The position numbers were made by a program, and so were the translations under genes. Under the pieces are notes generated by a model that did not search any database, had not been told where the DNA came from, and saw nothing but the letters and a program-made list of their open reading frames with translations. DNA of 64,000 bases. Origin: Bernardetia sp. ABR2-2B (lineage in GTDB: Bacteria; Bacteroidota; Bacteroidia; Cytophagales; Bernardetiaceae). The stretch covers positions 3,142,001-3,206,000 of the forward strand of contig NZ_CP147020.1 in assembly GCF_037126435.1 (NCBI RefSeq). The letters run 5' to 3'. This document shows positions 16,921 through 26,946 of this stretch, one piece after another (within the stretch, counting starts at the first letter, position 1; each line of letters opens with the position of its first letter).

Positions 16921-18525
16921 TTAAATAGCCTTTTCATCTTCGACAAGCACCAAAAAACGTAAATCAAAAGGGTTCAAAGTCTCTTGTACTTTCTCCAAAA
17001 AATTGTTGTCATTGATTACAAAGCTCAAAAAATTATCATAACGCTCCTGCAAACTTCCTTTCGGAAATAGATTTTCTTTTACTGATTTTATTTGATTGAT
17101 AGAGTCTGATAGTTTTCTTTCTTCTGCTTTTCGGAGTTTTTTAGAAATATGTTCTATTCGCTTTAGAGCTTTATGCTTTTCGGCAGCAATAGATTTTTGA
17201 AGAGAAATATCTGTTTTGATAGACTTTGACTCTATTTTATCAAAAACCTGTTCTATGCTTTTTCTTTCTTCCTCTAATAAAACATCATTTTCTGCATTAT
17301 TTTCAGCAAAACTAATTCTAAGGTTATCATAAGAATCAAAAATATCTTCTAAAGAAAGATTTGTCTTACTCATTTTTTGATGAATCACTTTAGGAATAAA
17401 TAAGACAAAATTACGAGGCAGGAGAATCGGAAAATCTACGTCAAAATATTCAAACATAGATTTCAGTTGTAGCCAGTAAGCAAGTTCGCCCGGTCCTCCT
17501 GTGTAAGAAAGATTGGGTAAAATAACTTCTTGATAAACGGGGCGAAGAGCGACATTTGGACTAAATTTTTCAGGGTTAGATGCTACTAAATCCATCATTT
17601 CAATTTCTGAAAAAGTAATATCTGTATTAAGGATTTCGAAACTATCGTTTGTCTCATTTTTTATAATTCGTTCTCTCAAATCATTTTCTAAATAAAAAAG
17701 ATTTATTTCTCGTGGCGTAACCTGCGTTTTATATCCTAGCTTGTCTAGTTTTTTACTACTTTCTTCAATTTTCAAATGACTTTTTTGAGTTTCTAATTCA
17801 TTTTTGATGATAGGAATAAATAACCTTTTCAAATCAGTATCATCTCCATCTAAAATTACTAAACCATCTTTTTGATAAAATGAATGAACAATATTTCTTG
17901 TTGCTTGTGTTAAATTCTGACCCTTATCTTCTGCATCTTTATAAAACTTTCCTAATTCTTTTGCTTTTTCTTCCTTAAAACCCAAGTTGTCCAAACCTTT
18001 TGTATTCATTCTTCCAACTGCTCCTGTTTGGTTAGTTTGCCACGTATATTTTTGTCCAAATAAATTAAAAGAAGCAATTTCTTCTAGGTCGTGGTCTTCT
18101 GTTGCCATCCAATAAATAGGCACAAAATCATATTTTGGGTATTTCTCTTTTAAGACTTTACAAGCATTAATTACCGTTTGGATTTTGTAGTGAAAATAAA
18201 GTGTTCCTGTATAAATATTGAGTTGATGCCCTGTCGTAACTGTAAAAGTAGTTGGTTTTTGAAGTAAATTTATTGTTTCAGTAGGTGGGTTTTCTGTGGT
18301 TTTATATTGATTATGCAATGCTTTTACTAAAACCTCTCTTTTCTCATCCGTAAATGAATTATTCTGTATTTTTAAATCAATCTGTTTTTCAAAATTTTCT
18401 ATTTGAGGAACGTTTCCATAAAACTCTTTTAGTTCTCCTGTTTGAGAAACGTAGTCTAAAAAAAGCTGTGAAAACTGATTTGTTTGAGAAAAATTTAATT
18501 GGTGTGCAGAATAATTGGAAGGCAT
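16921..18525 (-). CDS. bshC: Bacillithiol biosynthesis cysteine-adding enzyme BshC
   Basis: BshC attaches cysteine to GlcN-malate, the last step in making bacillithiol, the low-molecular-weight thiol of Firmicutes and Bacteroidota. The 534-residue protein shows the family hallmarks: VTTGHQLNIYTGTLYFHYK, the FVPIYWMATEDHDLEEI motif, SYTGGPGELAYWLQLKSMF and FPILLPRNF. A long charged coiled-coil insertion (about 385-480) separates these from the C-terminus, as usual in BshC. I start it at 18525 (MPSNYSAHQLNF); the ATG at 18570 would add a low-complexity stretch. The flavin reductase gene lies 107 bp upstream and the VWA gene 97 bp downstream. bshA and bshB are not in the window. Confidence 0.95.
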   Translation of the reverse strand: MPSNYSAHQLNFSQTNQFSQLFLDYVSQTGELKEFYGNVPQIENFEKQIDLKIQNNSFTDEKREVLVKALHNQYKTTENPPTETINLLQKPTTFTVTTGHQLNIYTGTLYFHYKIQTVINACKVLKEKYPKYDFVPIYWMATEDHDLEEIASFNLFGQKYTWQTNQTGAVGRMNTKGLDNLGFKEEKAKELGKFYKDAEDKGQNLTQATRNIVHSFYQKDGLVILDGDDTDLKRLFIPIIKNELETQKSHLKIEESSKKLDKLGYKTQVTPREINLFYLENDLRERIIKNETNDSFEILNTDITFSEIEMMDLVASNPEKFSPNVALRPVYQEVILPNLSYTGGPGELAYWLQLKSMFEYFDVDFPILLPRNFVLFIPKVIHQKMSKTNLSLEDIFDSYDNLRISFAENNAENDVLLEEERKSIEQVFDKIESKSIKTDISLQKSIAAEKHKALKRIEHISKKLRKAEERKLSDSINQIKSVKENLFPKGSLQERYDNFLSFVINDNNFLEKVQETLNPFDLRFLVLVEDEKAI

Positions 18526-18632
18526 AAGTAAAAAAGTAGTGGTAGTGTTGTGATTAAAACTTGATAACAATACCTAGTGAAGTTAGGTTTTGAGACTATA
18601 AGATAAAGAAGGTTAATTTTATAAGAGTTAAA

Positions 18633-19265
18633 TTATGGTTTTGCGTACGGAAGCCTATCTAAGTGTTTTGTAACGTGATAACTATCCAAGCACGAAGAAG
18701 TAATTGTTCCTGCTTTTTCGATGTCGATATAGCCGTCCTTTTCTATAATTTCTTCATTCAGAATTACTTCTTGTACACTTGCTATCAAAAAAATAGTATT
18801 ATTGATACTTAATTCGTGTTTTTCTTCCAATTTCAATCCCACTCTAAAATGAGATTCTTTTACATAAGGAGCAATAAAATCATTTTCAAAGTGAGGAGTT
18901 AATCCAGTTGCTTCAAATTCTGAAACTTCTTTTTCATAACGTGCAGCTGTTTGATGAGCTTGTTTATAAAATTCTTCATTGATATGATTGAAGGTAAAGT
19001 AATTCGTTTCTTCAATATTTTCTAAGGTATGACGAGGCGAAATCTCTGGACGAACAATAAAACCCATAAGTGCAGGATTTGCTCCCAAATGAAAAACTTG
19101 ACTAAAAATGGCTAGATTGGTTTGCTTTGTTTTGGAAATAGTGCCAATAAGCCCAACACTTTTAAAGCCTGAAATAGAATTGATAAAATTTGCACGAAAG
19201 CGTTTTTCCATGGCAAGAATTTCATCTTTTTTTATACGTTTGAGAAGAGAGTTTTGCGAGTTCAT
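18633..19265 (-). CDS. Flavin reductase-like domain protein
   Basis: I start at 19265 (MNSQNSLLKRI), 210 residues. The FMN-binding split-barrel pattern of the flavin-reductase family is visible: FRANFINSISGFKSVGLIGT, NLAIFSQVFHLGANPALMGFIVRP, then the segment PRHTLENIEETNYFTFNHI and, near the end, HFRVGLKLEEKHELSIN followed by FLIASVQEVIL. It likely binds FMN and reduces or uses flavins; the partner is unknown. The position directly upstream of bshC suggests, but does not prove, a link to thiol or redox balance. A CGTTATCACAGTTAA sequence 34 bp upstream resembles the ends of the repeat family that reaches 19652. Confidence 0.85.
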   Translation of the reverse strand: MNSQNSLLKRIKKDEILAMEKRFRANFINSISGFKSVGLIGTISKTKQTNLAIFSQVFHLGANPALMGFIVRPEISPRHTLENIEETNYFTFNHINEEFYKQAHQTAARYEKEVSEFEATGLTPHFENDFIAPYVKESHFRVGLKLEEKHELSINNTIFLIASVQEVILNEEIIEKDGYIDIEKAGTITSSCLDSYHVTKHLDRLPYAKP

Positions 19266-20324
19266 AACTTTTGAATAAAATAGAGAAGGAATAATAAGCG
19301 TTATCACAGTTAAGTAAATGAGTAGAATTAAATATAACTAAAAATACCGTAACTTATTAGTAAATGATTTATATGATTTTTAAGATAAAATGAAGATAAA
19401 TGCAATTTAAAATATAATTTATTGTTTTATTATATGATTTTGTATTATCCTTTAATTATCATAGTAATCATAAAAATCACTCGCTAATCAGTCATTACTT
19501 ATATTTAATTTTGTGTAGTTACTTATTTTTGTATAAGATTTGTGCATTTGTTTGCTCACAAACGAATTTGTTAATTCCTTATAAGCATTATATTGTACTT
19601 CAATCACGCTTCTTAGGAACTGAATGCACGTGAACAATTAACCCTAATAACGTTTAATAAAATAAATTAAATATTGGTTTACGAGTTAAAATTAAATAAG
19701 CTACTTTTTTTAAAAATTAAGATTTTGATATTCAGTGTATTGCATTCGTAATCCGTAATTTTTAATTAGCTTCGCTGCTTTAGCAGGTCGTAATTGTTCC
19801 TTATTAATGCTTTTACAGAAAAAAAGATTTGAAATACAATAAAAAATTCGTATTCTTCATGATAATTGAATGTTAAATCAAAAATTTTAACGAACTTTGC
19901 AGAAATTTTAGAGTAGTAAAAATTGATATTTTAGATTGAATAAAGCAAAAATAAATACTATTTCTAAGGTTTGACAACATTAAATCAATATATATTTAGA
20001 AGAATTGAGGAAGATAGGAAATTTTGAAAGTAGAATAGTAAAAAGTAAAATTTTTATACTCAAATCTAAAGTTAAATACTTTAGGGACAAGATTTAGAAA
20101 AAAAGAATTACAATAAAGAATTTTATATCAGAATTCATTGAGAAGTAAATTTTATCTATTCCACGTTTATTCTATCTTTCTACCTAGGAATAAAGTTTTA
20201 TAAAAAAACTTTTAAATTATATACGTAATTCATAATCTGTAATTACACCTTCTCTTCTAGGTACATTTTTAAAACTATTATACAAAAAGTAAAAAATAAT
20301 TTTTACTAAAAAATACACGTAATT
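19266..20324. other. Long AT-rich spacer with diverged repeats
   Basis: This 1059-base divergent spacer contains no plausible gene. It holds CGTTATCACAGTTAA (19299) and TTAACCCTAATAACG (19638-19652), which could be the inverted ends of one 354 bp element; the dispersed repeat matching 8166-8332; and, at 19731-19800, a sequence (TATTCAGTGTATTGCATTCG ... GCTTCGCTGCTTTAGCAGG) that recurs around 39180-39380. A possible promoter is TTG at 19866 with GAACTTTG at 19892, which would give a leader of about 420 bases. Confidence 0.55.
19532..19670. repeat. Dispersed repeat, copy 2 (decayed)
   Basis: It aligns with 8166-8332: shared TTTGTATAAG, TTTGCTCACAAA, CAATCACGCTTCTnAGGAA and CAATTAACC...ATAAC...TTTAATAAAAT segments. 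The perfect terminator hairpin of the 8215 copy is broken here by deletion and substitution. Confidence 0.6.
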
Positions 20325-21956
20325 ATGATGAATTGGCTACGCAAACTCATTGGTTTGGGTGGAACAGCGAAAAACCTGACTTCACTAAATGATGAGGAAT
20401 GTAAAGAAGAAATCAACTCATTTGTAGAAAAAACAAACCTCACTCTCTTTCAAGGACACGTTCAAAATCTATACAGCACACAGCGCATCAAACAGACTTC
20501 GGTTTGCCCTAGATGTGAAGCTGAAACAGAAAAAAAAGTAGCTACTTTTGTCTGTGCTACCAATACGATTCCTCAAATTATTATTTCGGCAGAGAATTAT
20601 TTCTGTACAAATTGTAGTTCTGCACTCATAGATGACAAACTCTTACAGAAAAACTGTGAAAAAGGAAAAGTTTATCGTGGAACAATTGGTTTTTATATCA
20701 GAGAAAATATCCAAACTTATCAATCTCTCAACGAACATATCATTCGTTATCATTATGACCAAAACAGTAATCCGAGTGGAATAAAGATTACAAATGAAAA
20801 AATAGCTGATTATGACCCTAAAATTCATGGCTCAAAAGGAACAAAAAGTCAGCACAAAATCCCTTCTTCTCCAGTTACCTTGATGGACAGAGTAGAGCGT
20901 AGAGATAAAAGAGAAAGTCTGAATGATTCTAAATTCTCAAACAGAAAAAATAGTAAGGACAGAAGTAGTAATCAAAACGATAGCTCTACCGAAAAGCAAA
21001 CACCAGAACAAAAGAAAAAGGCTGCTCGTTCGGAAAGAGCGAGGTTAGCTATGGAAAGAGTGGCAAAGAGAAAACAGTCTAAAAAGTCAAAATCGAAGGA
21101 AGAATTTGCTGATTCTGTAAAAGAAAACAAACAGAACTTTAAGGATAAAGTAGAACGAAAAAGTAATTTTAATCCTAAGAAAAAGCAAAAACCTGTTGTA
21201 GAAAATCCGAATGATAAAAAGGAAAAACAACAAGAAAAGCAGATAGAAGCAAAAAAAGAAGAAACAAAGAAGTCAAAAACTTCTCAACAACAAGCGCCAC
21301 CTGCTAGAGCCTCTCAACGCAAAAAACAAAATACGACCTCTGAAAATAAAGAGGAAGAGAGCAAAAAGAATGTTGTAGAAGCAAAGCAAGACGCTAAAAT
21401 AGAATCAGTTCAAGCAACTGAAAACAAAACGATTGATGCTAATGCTAGTGATAAGGAGGAAAATAATGCATCTAAGAAAAACCGTAGGTACAAACAAAAA
21501 AGGTCGACTAGAAAAACAAGAAGTAATAAGAGACCTGTTCGTAAGACGGTAGAGGCAGAGCAAAAGACACCTCAAAAGGAGGTAAAAAGTGAAGCTAAAA
21601 ATGAGCAGCAAAAACAACAGTCTAAAAATCAGAAAATTCAAGAAAAACCTGATACTAAACAAAATCAGAACAAGCAAAATGAAAGTAAAGGACAGCCCAA
21701 AAAAGAGGATATAATTGAGAAATTACATCAAAATCTACAAGAAAGTAGTAAGGCTTCTGTTGCTCCAAAAGAAGAAAAGCAACAAGAACAACAAAAGCAG
21801 CAAAAAGAAAGCTCTCGTTTGGCTAGACTAAAACAAGAAGATAAAGAGGAAAAAACATCTCGCAGAAGACCACGTACAAACGTTCGTCCTCCAATAGATT
21901 TGGATTTGAAAACTCCAAACCCTCGTCGTCGTTACAATAATACAAAGAATAAATAA
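20325..21956 (+). CDS. Zinc-ribbon-like protein with long K/E/Q-rich disordered tail
   Basis: I do not recognise this 543-residue protein. Residues 1-170 look folded: MNWLRKLIGLGGTAKN, then a four-cysteine zinc-ribbon-like pair (CPRC at about 62-65 and CTNC at about 89-92, with another Cys between them), then a region with GTIGFYIRENIQTYQSLNEHI. From about residue 180 to the end the chain is almost only K, E, Q, R, N and S, with many short basic runs such as KKKQKP and RRPRTN, so it is disordered and strongly charged. Such tails are typical of RNA- or ribosome-associated proteins in Bacteroidota, an inference only. ATG 20325 and 20328 are both possible starts. Monocistronic, with a strong terminator. 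Confidence 0.7.
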   Translation: MMNWLRKLIGLGGTAKNLTSLNDEECKEEINSFVEKTNLTLFQGHVQNLYSTQRIKQTSVCPRCEAETEKKVATFVCATNTIPQIIISAENYFCTNCSSALIDDKLLQKNCEKGKVYRGTIGFYIRENIQTYQSLNEHIIRYHYDQNSNPSGIKITNEKIADYDPKIHGSKGTKSQHKIPSSPVTLMDRVERRDKRESLNDSKFSNRKNSKDRSSNQNDSSTEKQTPEQKKKAARSERARLAMERVAKRKQSKKSKSKEEFADSVKENKQNFKDKVERKSNFNPKKKQKPVVENPNDKKEKQQEKQIEAKKEETKKSKTSQQQAPPARASQRKKQNTTSENKEEESKKNVVEAKQDAKIESVQATENKTIDANASDKEENNASKKNRRYKQKRSTRKTRSNKRPVRKTVEAEQKTPQKEVKSEAKNEQQKQQSKNQKIQEKPDTKQNQNKQNESKGQPKKEDIIEKLHQNLQESSKASVAPKEEKQQEQQKQQKESSRLARLKQEDKEEKTSRRRPRTNVRPPIDLDLKTPNPRRRYNNTKNK

Positions 21957-21980
21957 GTTATTTTTCTTTTTTAGATAATT

Positions 21981-22019
21981 AAAAAGCCTTTTCAAAATAG
22001 ATTTGAAAAGGCTTTTTTT
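21981..22019 (+). terminator. Terminator
   Basis: AAAAAGCCTTTTCAAA (21981) pairs with TTTGAAAAGGCTTTTT, followed by further T residues. It lies 24 bp past the zinc-ribbon gene and may also serve htpG on the other strand. Confidence 0.85.
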
Positions 22020-22097
22020 GATAAAATTTTAACAAAATGAATAAAACTAGGAATTTTGCAATTTCTATTTCCTAACTCCTATTATCCAATTCCCAAT

Positions 22098-23930
22098 TTA
22101 CTTCATAAAATTCAAACTACGCTCTACAAAATTAGAAAGTGCTTTTCCTTCTAAGAGATTTTGAGAAAGAAGAGACAAATCATAGGCTTGTTGAGCAATT
22201 TGTTTTTGAGCTTCTTCTTCGTTTGTATCTAAGATTTTCTGTACTAAAGAATGGTTTGCATTGACAATAACATTGTACTGGTCAGGCATATTCATTCCGT
22301 ACATTCCTCCTCCTCCAGACATTGCCATTTCTTTCATACGACGCATAAACTCTGAAAGAGTAAGCGTTACAGGCATTTCATCGGTTGGCATTGGTTGAAC
22401 TTCTACGGTGTGGTTGGCAGAAACGATTTTTTCAAAAATCTCTTTTACTTTTGTTTGGTCTGCTTCTGACAAAACAGCTTCTAAAACCTCATCTTTTGCA
22501 ATGATTTTGTCTGCCGTATCAGAGTCAATTCTACGAATAGAAACATTTTCTAATTTACCTTCAAGTCGTTGAATCAAATGTGAATCAATAATCGAATCCA
22601 TTACCAAAACATCATATCCTCGTTTTTGAGCCGAAGAAATAAATGTATGTTGTTTTTGTACATCGGCTGCGTACAACCAAACTTTCTTACCGTCTTTGTC
22701 TGTTTGATTAGCTGCAATTTTTTCGTTGTATTCGTCAAATGTAAATGTCTTTCCATCTACATTTTTTACTAGAGCAAATTTTTCAGCTTTTTCTAAGAAC
22801 TTTTCATCTGTTATCATTCCAAATTTTACAAAAAGACCTATATCGTCCCATTTGTTTGCGTAACCTTCACGGTCATTTTTGAAAAGCTCTTGTAATTTAT
22901 CAGCTACTTTTTTAGTAATATAACTACTGATACGTTTTACGTTTCCATCTGCTTGAAGGTAACTTCTAGAAACATTCAAAGGAATATCTGGAGAATCAAT
23001 TACACCATGTAGAAGTGTCAGAAACTCTGGAACGATTTCTTTTACTTCATCTGTAATAAATACTTGACGGCTATAAAGCTGAATTTTGTCTTTTGAAGCT
23101 GTAAGTTCTTGTTTTACTTTAGGGAAATACAAAATTCCTGTCAGTTCAAATGGATAATCTACGTTCAAATGAATCCAAAATAGTGGGTCTTCGCCCATTG
23201 GATACAATTTTTTGTAGAAAGTTAAATAATCTTCGTCTTTTAGTTCAGAAGGAGATTTTGTCCAAAGAGGTGCTGTATCATTTATTTGTTCGCCTTCAAA
23301 TTCAATTGGAATTGGTAAAAACTTGGCGTATTTATCCAAAATTCCTTTCAAACGGAAGTTATCCAAAAACTCTTCAGAATCTTCTGCAATGTGAAGAATA
23401 ATATCTGTTCCTCGCTCTGCTTTTGTAGTTTGCTCTAGCTCAAATGAAGTCGAACCTTCACATTCCCAATGCGCTGCTTCGTCTTCTTTAGCTGAAAAAG
23501 CACGAGAAATAATTTCTACTTTTGTAGAAACCATAAAAGCAGAATAAAAACCTAAGCCAAAATGTCCGATTATCTGCTTATTGTTTGGGGCATCTTTGTA
23601 TTTTTCTACAAATTCCGTTGCACCAGAAAAAGCAATTTGATTGATATATTTTTTGATGTCTTCGGCAGTCATACCGATTCCATTATCACTTACCGTGATT
23701 GTTTTGGCTTCTTTATCAAAAGAAACTTTTACTTTCAACTCTCCTACTTCACTCGTTGCTGTTTTATCAAAATCAGATGAAGAAGATAAGTGTTTTAGCT
23801 TTTGAGTAGCATCTACGGCATTGGCTACAAGTTCTCTTAAAAATATTTCGTGGTCAGAATAGAGAAACTTCTTGATGATTGGAAAAATATTTTCCGTATT
23901 TACTGATAAATTACCTTGTTCTACGCTCAT
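22098..23930 (-). CDS. htpG: Molecular chaperone HtpG (Hsp90)
   Basis: The 610-residue protein is a full bacterial Hsp90. The GHKL ATP-binding site is intact: FLRELVANAVDATQKL, VSDNGIGMTAEDIKKY and IGHFGLGFYSAFMVS. The middle domain has the catalytic-loop region LNVSRSYLQADGNVKRI and the phosphate-contacting arginine there; the C-terminal dimer domain ends NLLEGKALSNFVERSLNFM. A glycine-rich segment near 555-565 (SGGGGMYGMNMPDQYN) is the flexible stretch before the dimerisation helix. It acts in the cytosol on unstable clients together with DnaK. It is monocistronic; no heat-shock operator (CIRCE) is visible upstream. Confidence 0.97.
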   Translation of the reverse strand: MSVEQGNLSVNTENIFPIIKKFLYSDHEIFLRELVANAVDATQKLKHLSSSSDFDKTATSEVGELKVKVSFDKEAKTITVSDNGIGMTAEDIKKYINQIAFSGATEFVEKYKDAPNNKQIIGHFGLGFYSAFMVSTKVEIISRAFSAKEDEAAHWECEGSTSFELEQTTKAERGTDIILHIAEDSEEFLDNFRLKGILDKYAKFLPIPIEFEGEQINDTAPLWTKSPSELKDEDYLTFYKKLYPMGEDPLFWIHLNVDYPFELTGILYFPKVKQELTASKDKIQLYSRQVFITDEVKEIVPEFLTLLHGVIDSPDIPLNVSRSYLQADGNVKRISSYITKKVADKLQELFKNDREGYANKWDDIGLFVKFGMITDEKFLEKAEKFALVKNVDGKTFTFDEYNEKIAANQTDKDGKKVWLYAADVQKQHTFISSAQKRGYDVLVMDSIIDSHLIQRLEGKLENVSIRRIDSDTADKIIAKDEVLEAVLSEADQTKVKEIFEKIVSANHTVEVQPMPTDEMPVTLTLSEFMRRMKEMAMSGGGGMYGMNMPDQYNVIVNANHSLVQKILDTNEEEAQKQIAQQAYDLSLLSQNLLEGKALSNFVERSLNFMK

Positions 23931-24146
23931 AATTCTATTAAATTTTATGGTTTATTTCTAGGTCTTTAAAATGCTATATCTCTGACACTTTGGAAAGTAT
24001 CAGCTACTTTATGAGTAAGAAGTTAGCTAGTTTTATTCCAATCGAATTTTTGAGTTTTTAAATTTATAAAATCGGAAATTTTGTCAGTTTTTTAATGAGT
24101 AAATGATATTGTTAGTACATTAGAGTTTCATCCAAATCTGTTTACT

Positions 24147-24620
24147 ATGAAAAACGTTGTCAAATTACTTTTCTTTCTAACTTTTAATATCTTATTTTTT
24201 GCTTGTTCTTCTCCATCTAAAGTTGAGAAAAAAGGACTGACTTTAGAAGAATTGTTAATCAAAACGTGGGAATTACATCAAGCAGTAGGTAAAAACTCTA
24301 AGTCTGGAACTGAATCAAATGAGCTTTATCACGATAAATATATAGAATTTAAAAAGGACAAAACCTATACTACCAACGCAAAATACTTTAAGAAAGAAGA
24401 CGGAGTTTGGCAGTTTAATGAACTTAGAGATAGTATTTATTTGAATAAAGATACAGACAAACAAATTGTGTTTTCTATATTTAATATTTATGAAAAAGGA
24501 ATGTCTTTACTATCTCACGAAACAGAAAGCGAAGAGGATTGGCAAGGGCAATTTTATTCTTTACAGTTTGTAGAAGTTGGTTATTATGGAAGTACACAAA
24601 TTCCGAAAGACAAAAGGTAA
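24147..24620 (+). CDS. Small lipoprotein, lipocalin-like
   Basis: This 157-residue protein starts with a lipoprotein signal ending LFFACSS (Cys about 20). The mature part reads like the small lipocalin-like domains common in Bacteroidota lipoproteins: TWELHQAVG near the start, KYIEFKKDKTYTTN, GVWQFNELRDSIYLN and a conserved-looking IYEKGMSLLSHE strand. The function is unknown. It converges with the dsbD-like gene, sharing a bidirectional terminator. Confidence 0.7.
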   Translation: MKNVVKLLFFLTFNILFFACSSPSKVEKKGLTLEELLIKTWELHQAVGKNSKSGTESNELYHDKYIEFKKDKTYTTNAKYFKKEDGVWQFNELRDSIYLNKDTDKQIVFSIFNIYEKGMSLLSHETESEEDWQGQFYSLQFVEVGYYGSTQIPKDKR

Positions 24621-24630
24621 GTTTACAAAA

Positions 24631-24669
24631 AAAAGTGTATTCAACTCGTAAAGAACTGAATACACTTTT
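24631..24669. terminator. Bidirectional terminator between convergent genes
   Basis: AAAAGTGTATTCA (24631-24643) and TGAATACACTTTT (24657-24669) are perfect complements with a 13-base loop. It serves the lipoprotein gene (+) and the DsbD-type gene (-). Confidence 0.85.
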
Positions 24670-24693
24670 AAATTTATTGATTGAGGTTATTTT

Positions 24694-26946
24694 TTACAAA
24701 CCACTATTCAAACGCTGCTTTTGAAATTCTTTTATTCCTTTTTCCAAAAACTCTTTGAAATCTTTTGTACTAACTTTTCCAACTGGAGCAATTAAAGGCT
24801 GATGCGTATAAGGATTTATTAAAAAGTAATTAGGCTGTGCATTCTGACCAAAACGACGAATCTGAAAGTCTGCATTTCGCTTTCCAACAGTTTCTATTTC
24901 TTTATTATTTCTAGCCGAAACATACTTTTCTTCCTCTGTTAGTTCTTGGCGTTCATCTACATAAAGCGCAACTATTGTAAACTCATTTTTGAGCAATGGT
25001 AGAATCTCTGACTGATTCCAAACTGACGCTTCCATCTCTCTACAATTGACACAGCCGTGTCCTGTGAAATCAATAAAAAGTGGCTGATTTGCTTTTTTTG
25101 CAGCTTCTATGGCTTCAAAGTATTCAAAATGTCCTTCTAATCCGTGTGGCAAGTGTAAAATATCTGAATACTTTGCTTTTCCGTTTATATCTGCATTATC
25201 TTCTCCTCTGATAAGAGCAACTAAGTCAAATTCGTTTGTGCTTTGTGGAGGTAAATATCCTGAAAGTGGACTAAGTGGCGCACCAAAAAGACCGGGCATT
25301 AGGTATAAAAAGAACGCAAAAGAAGCAATTGCCATCAAAAGTCTGCCTACTCCTAATTTCTCAATAATGCTATCGTGAGGCAAACGAATCTTTCCTAAAA
25401 GATAAAGACCCAAAAAGAAAGCTGTCGACATCCAAATTACGATATAAATCGGACGGTCAAGGATTCCCCAGTGATACACTTGGTCAGCAACACTCAAAAA
25501 CTTAAAGGCTAAAGCTAGTTCTATAAAACCCAAAACTACTTTTACTGTATTGAGCCATCCACCCGATTTTGGAAGACTAGAAAGAAGCGATGGAAAAATA
25601 GCAAAAAGCGTAAAAGGAAGAGCAAAAGCCAACGAAAAAGCAAACATTCCCAAAACAGGTTTGATAACTTCACCATTAGCAGACATGACCAAAATACTTC
25701 CTGCAATCGGTCCCGTACACGAAAAAGAAACCACTACTAGTGTAAGAGCCATAAAAAATATTCCTACGTAACCTCCTTTATCGGCTTGTTTGTCAATACT
25801 ATTTACCATTTTGGAAGGAAGAACAATATCAAAAGCTCCAAAAAATGAAATTGCAAAAACAATAAAAACAGTAAAAAATAGAACATTTGGAAACCAGTGA
25901 GTAGCCAAAATATTTGCTGCATCATCTCCCATAAAACGAGATACAATAAAGCCAATTAGCGTATAAAGTCCTACAATAGAAGCTCCATAAAACATAGCAC
26001 GAGCAATTCCTTCAAAACGGTTCTTACTTCGTGTCGTAAAAAAAGATACTGTCATCGGAATCATAGGAAAAACACAAGGTGTAAGAAGTGCTACCAAACC
26101 ACTCAAAAAAGCAGCTATCATAAATCCCCACAAACTCTCACTCTCTCCACCCAAATCCGTCGTAACTTCTGGCAAATCTTTAAAAGGGTCGCCTTCTGGA
26201 ACGTAGTTTTTAGTTTTATCAAATGTTTTTATTTCTGTTTGTATAACTTCTGTATCTGAATTATTTTCAAAAAGTGAACTATCATTTCCTGCTATTTCAA
26301 TTACATTTGAATCTTCTGTATTTGTATTATTCTCTTCATTTTCATCTGTATCATTATTGGCAGTCGTTGATGTTTGATTATTATTTTCTACTTTATCGTC
26401 TTTAGTTTCGGTTTTAGTATTATCTATTTTTTCTGCTGTTTGTACTTTTATATTAAATTCAAATTCAGGTTCTTGCATAATACACTTCCCAGAAACCTCT
26501 GAACACTCTTGATAAGTAAGAGCTGCTTTTATAGTTGTAGTTGGCTTTAGAATCTTTATAGTTTGATAAAACTTTCCTTTTTTGATAAAATAAGTATATT
26601 CTCCCCCCCAAAGATCATCATATTTTTTCTTAGGACTTACAGGAATTAATTTTCCAATTGTCTCAAAAGCATCATTTTTTTCAAGTGCTACTTCGGTTAC
26701 TATTGGTCCCAAGTTTTTGTCAAAGTCAGAAGAATAGACATACCAATCTTTTTCAATATCTACTTCAAAATAAAGTTTTATTGTTTCGCCTACTTTTACA
26801 GTTGATAAATCAGAAGGCTCTGTATAAGTTTTCCATTTCGAATGCTGTTCTATTTGAGCAGAAACGTTAGAGCAGGAAGAGAAAAGAAAGACAAGAACTG
26901 TAAAAAACACAGTCAATAGAGAAGAAGAGGAAGTATATGTTTTCAT
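24694..26946 (-). CDS. DsbD-type thiol:disulfide interchange protein (CcdA plus thioredoxin)
   Basis: The 750-residue protein passes electrons from cytosolic thioredoxin across the inner membrane. Domains in order: signal peptide (to about 30, SNVSAQ), an N-terminal DsbD-alpha-like immunoglobulin domain (about 35-155) with paired cysteines in ECSEVSGKC, an acidic N/T/E/D-rich linker (about 165-250), the CcdA-like membrane core with its two cysteines in LTPCVFPMIPM and FSCTGPIAG, and a C-terminal thioredoxin domain with the CxxC in GHGCVNCREME (about 630). All cysteine pairs are present. The long low-complexity linker is the only unusual part. In Bacteroidota such proteins support periplasmic cysteine reduction and cytochrome c maturation. 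Confidence 0.93.
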   Translation of the reverse strand: MKTYTSSSSLLTVFFTVLVFLFSSCSNVSAQIEQHSKWKTYTEPSDLSTVKVGETIKLYFEVDIEKDWYVYSSDFDKNLGPIVTEVALEKNDAFETIGKLIPVSPKKKYDDLWGGEYTYFIKKGKFYQTIKILKPTTTIKAALTYQECSEVSGKCIMQEPEFEFNIKVQTAEKIDNTKTETKDDKVENNNQTSTTANNDTDENEENNTNTEDSNVIEIAGNDSSLFENNSDTEVIQTEIKTFDKTKNYVPEGDPFKDLPEVTTDLGGESESLWGFMIAAFLSGLVALLTPCVFPMIPMTVSFFTTRSKNRFEGIARAMFYGASIVGLYTLIGFIVSRFMGDDAANILATHWFPNVLFFTVFIVFAISFFGAFDIVLPSKMVNSIDKQADKGGYVGIFFMALTLVVVSFSCTGPIAGSILVMSANGEVIKPVLGMFAFSLAFALPFTLFAIFPSLLSSLPKSGGWLNTVKVVLGFIELALAFKFLSVADQVYHWGILDRPIYIVIWMSTAFFLGLYLLGKIRLPHDSIIEKLGVGRLLMAIASFAFFLYLMPGLFGAPLSPLSGYLPPQSTNEFDLVALIRGEDNADINGKAKYSDILHLPHGLEGHFEYFEAIEAAKKANQPLFIDFTGHGCVNCREMEASVWNQSEILPLLKNEFTIVALYVDERQELTEEEKYVSARNNKEIETVGKRNADFQIRRFGQNAQPNYFLINPYTHQPLIAPVGKVSTKDFKEFLEKGIKEFQKQRLNSGL

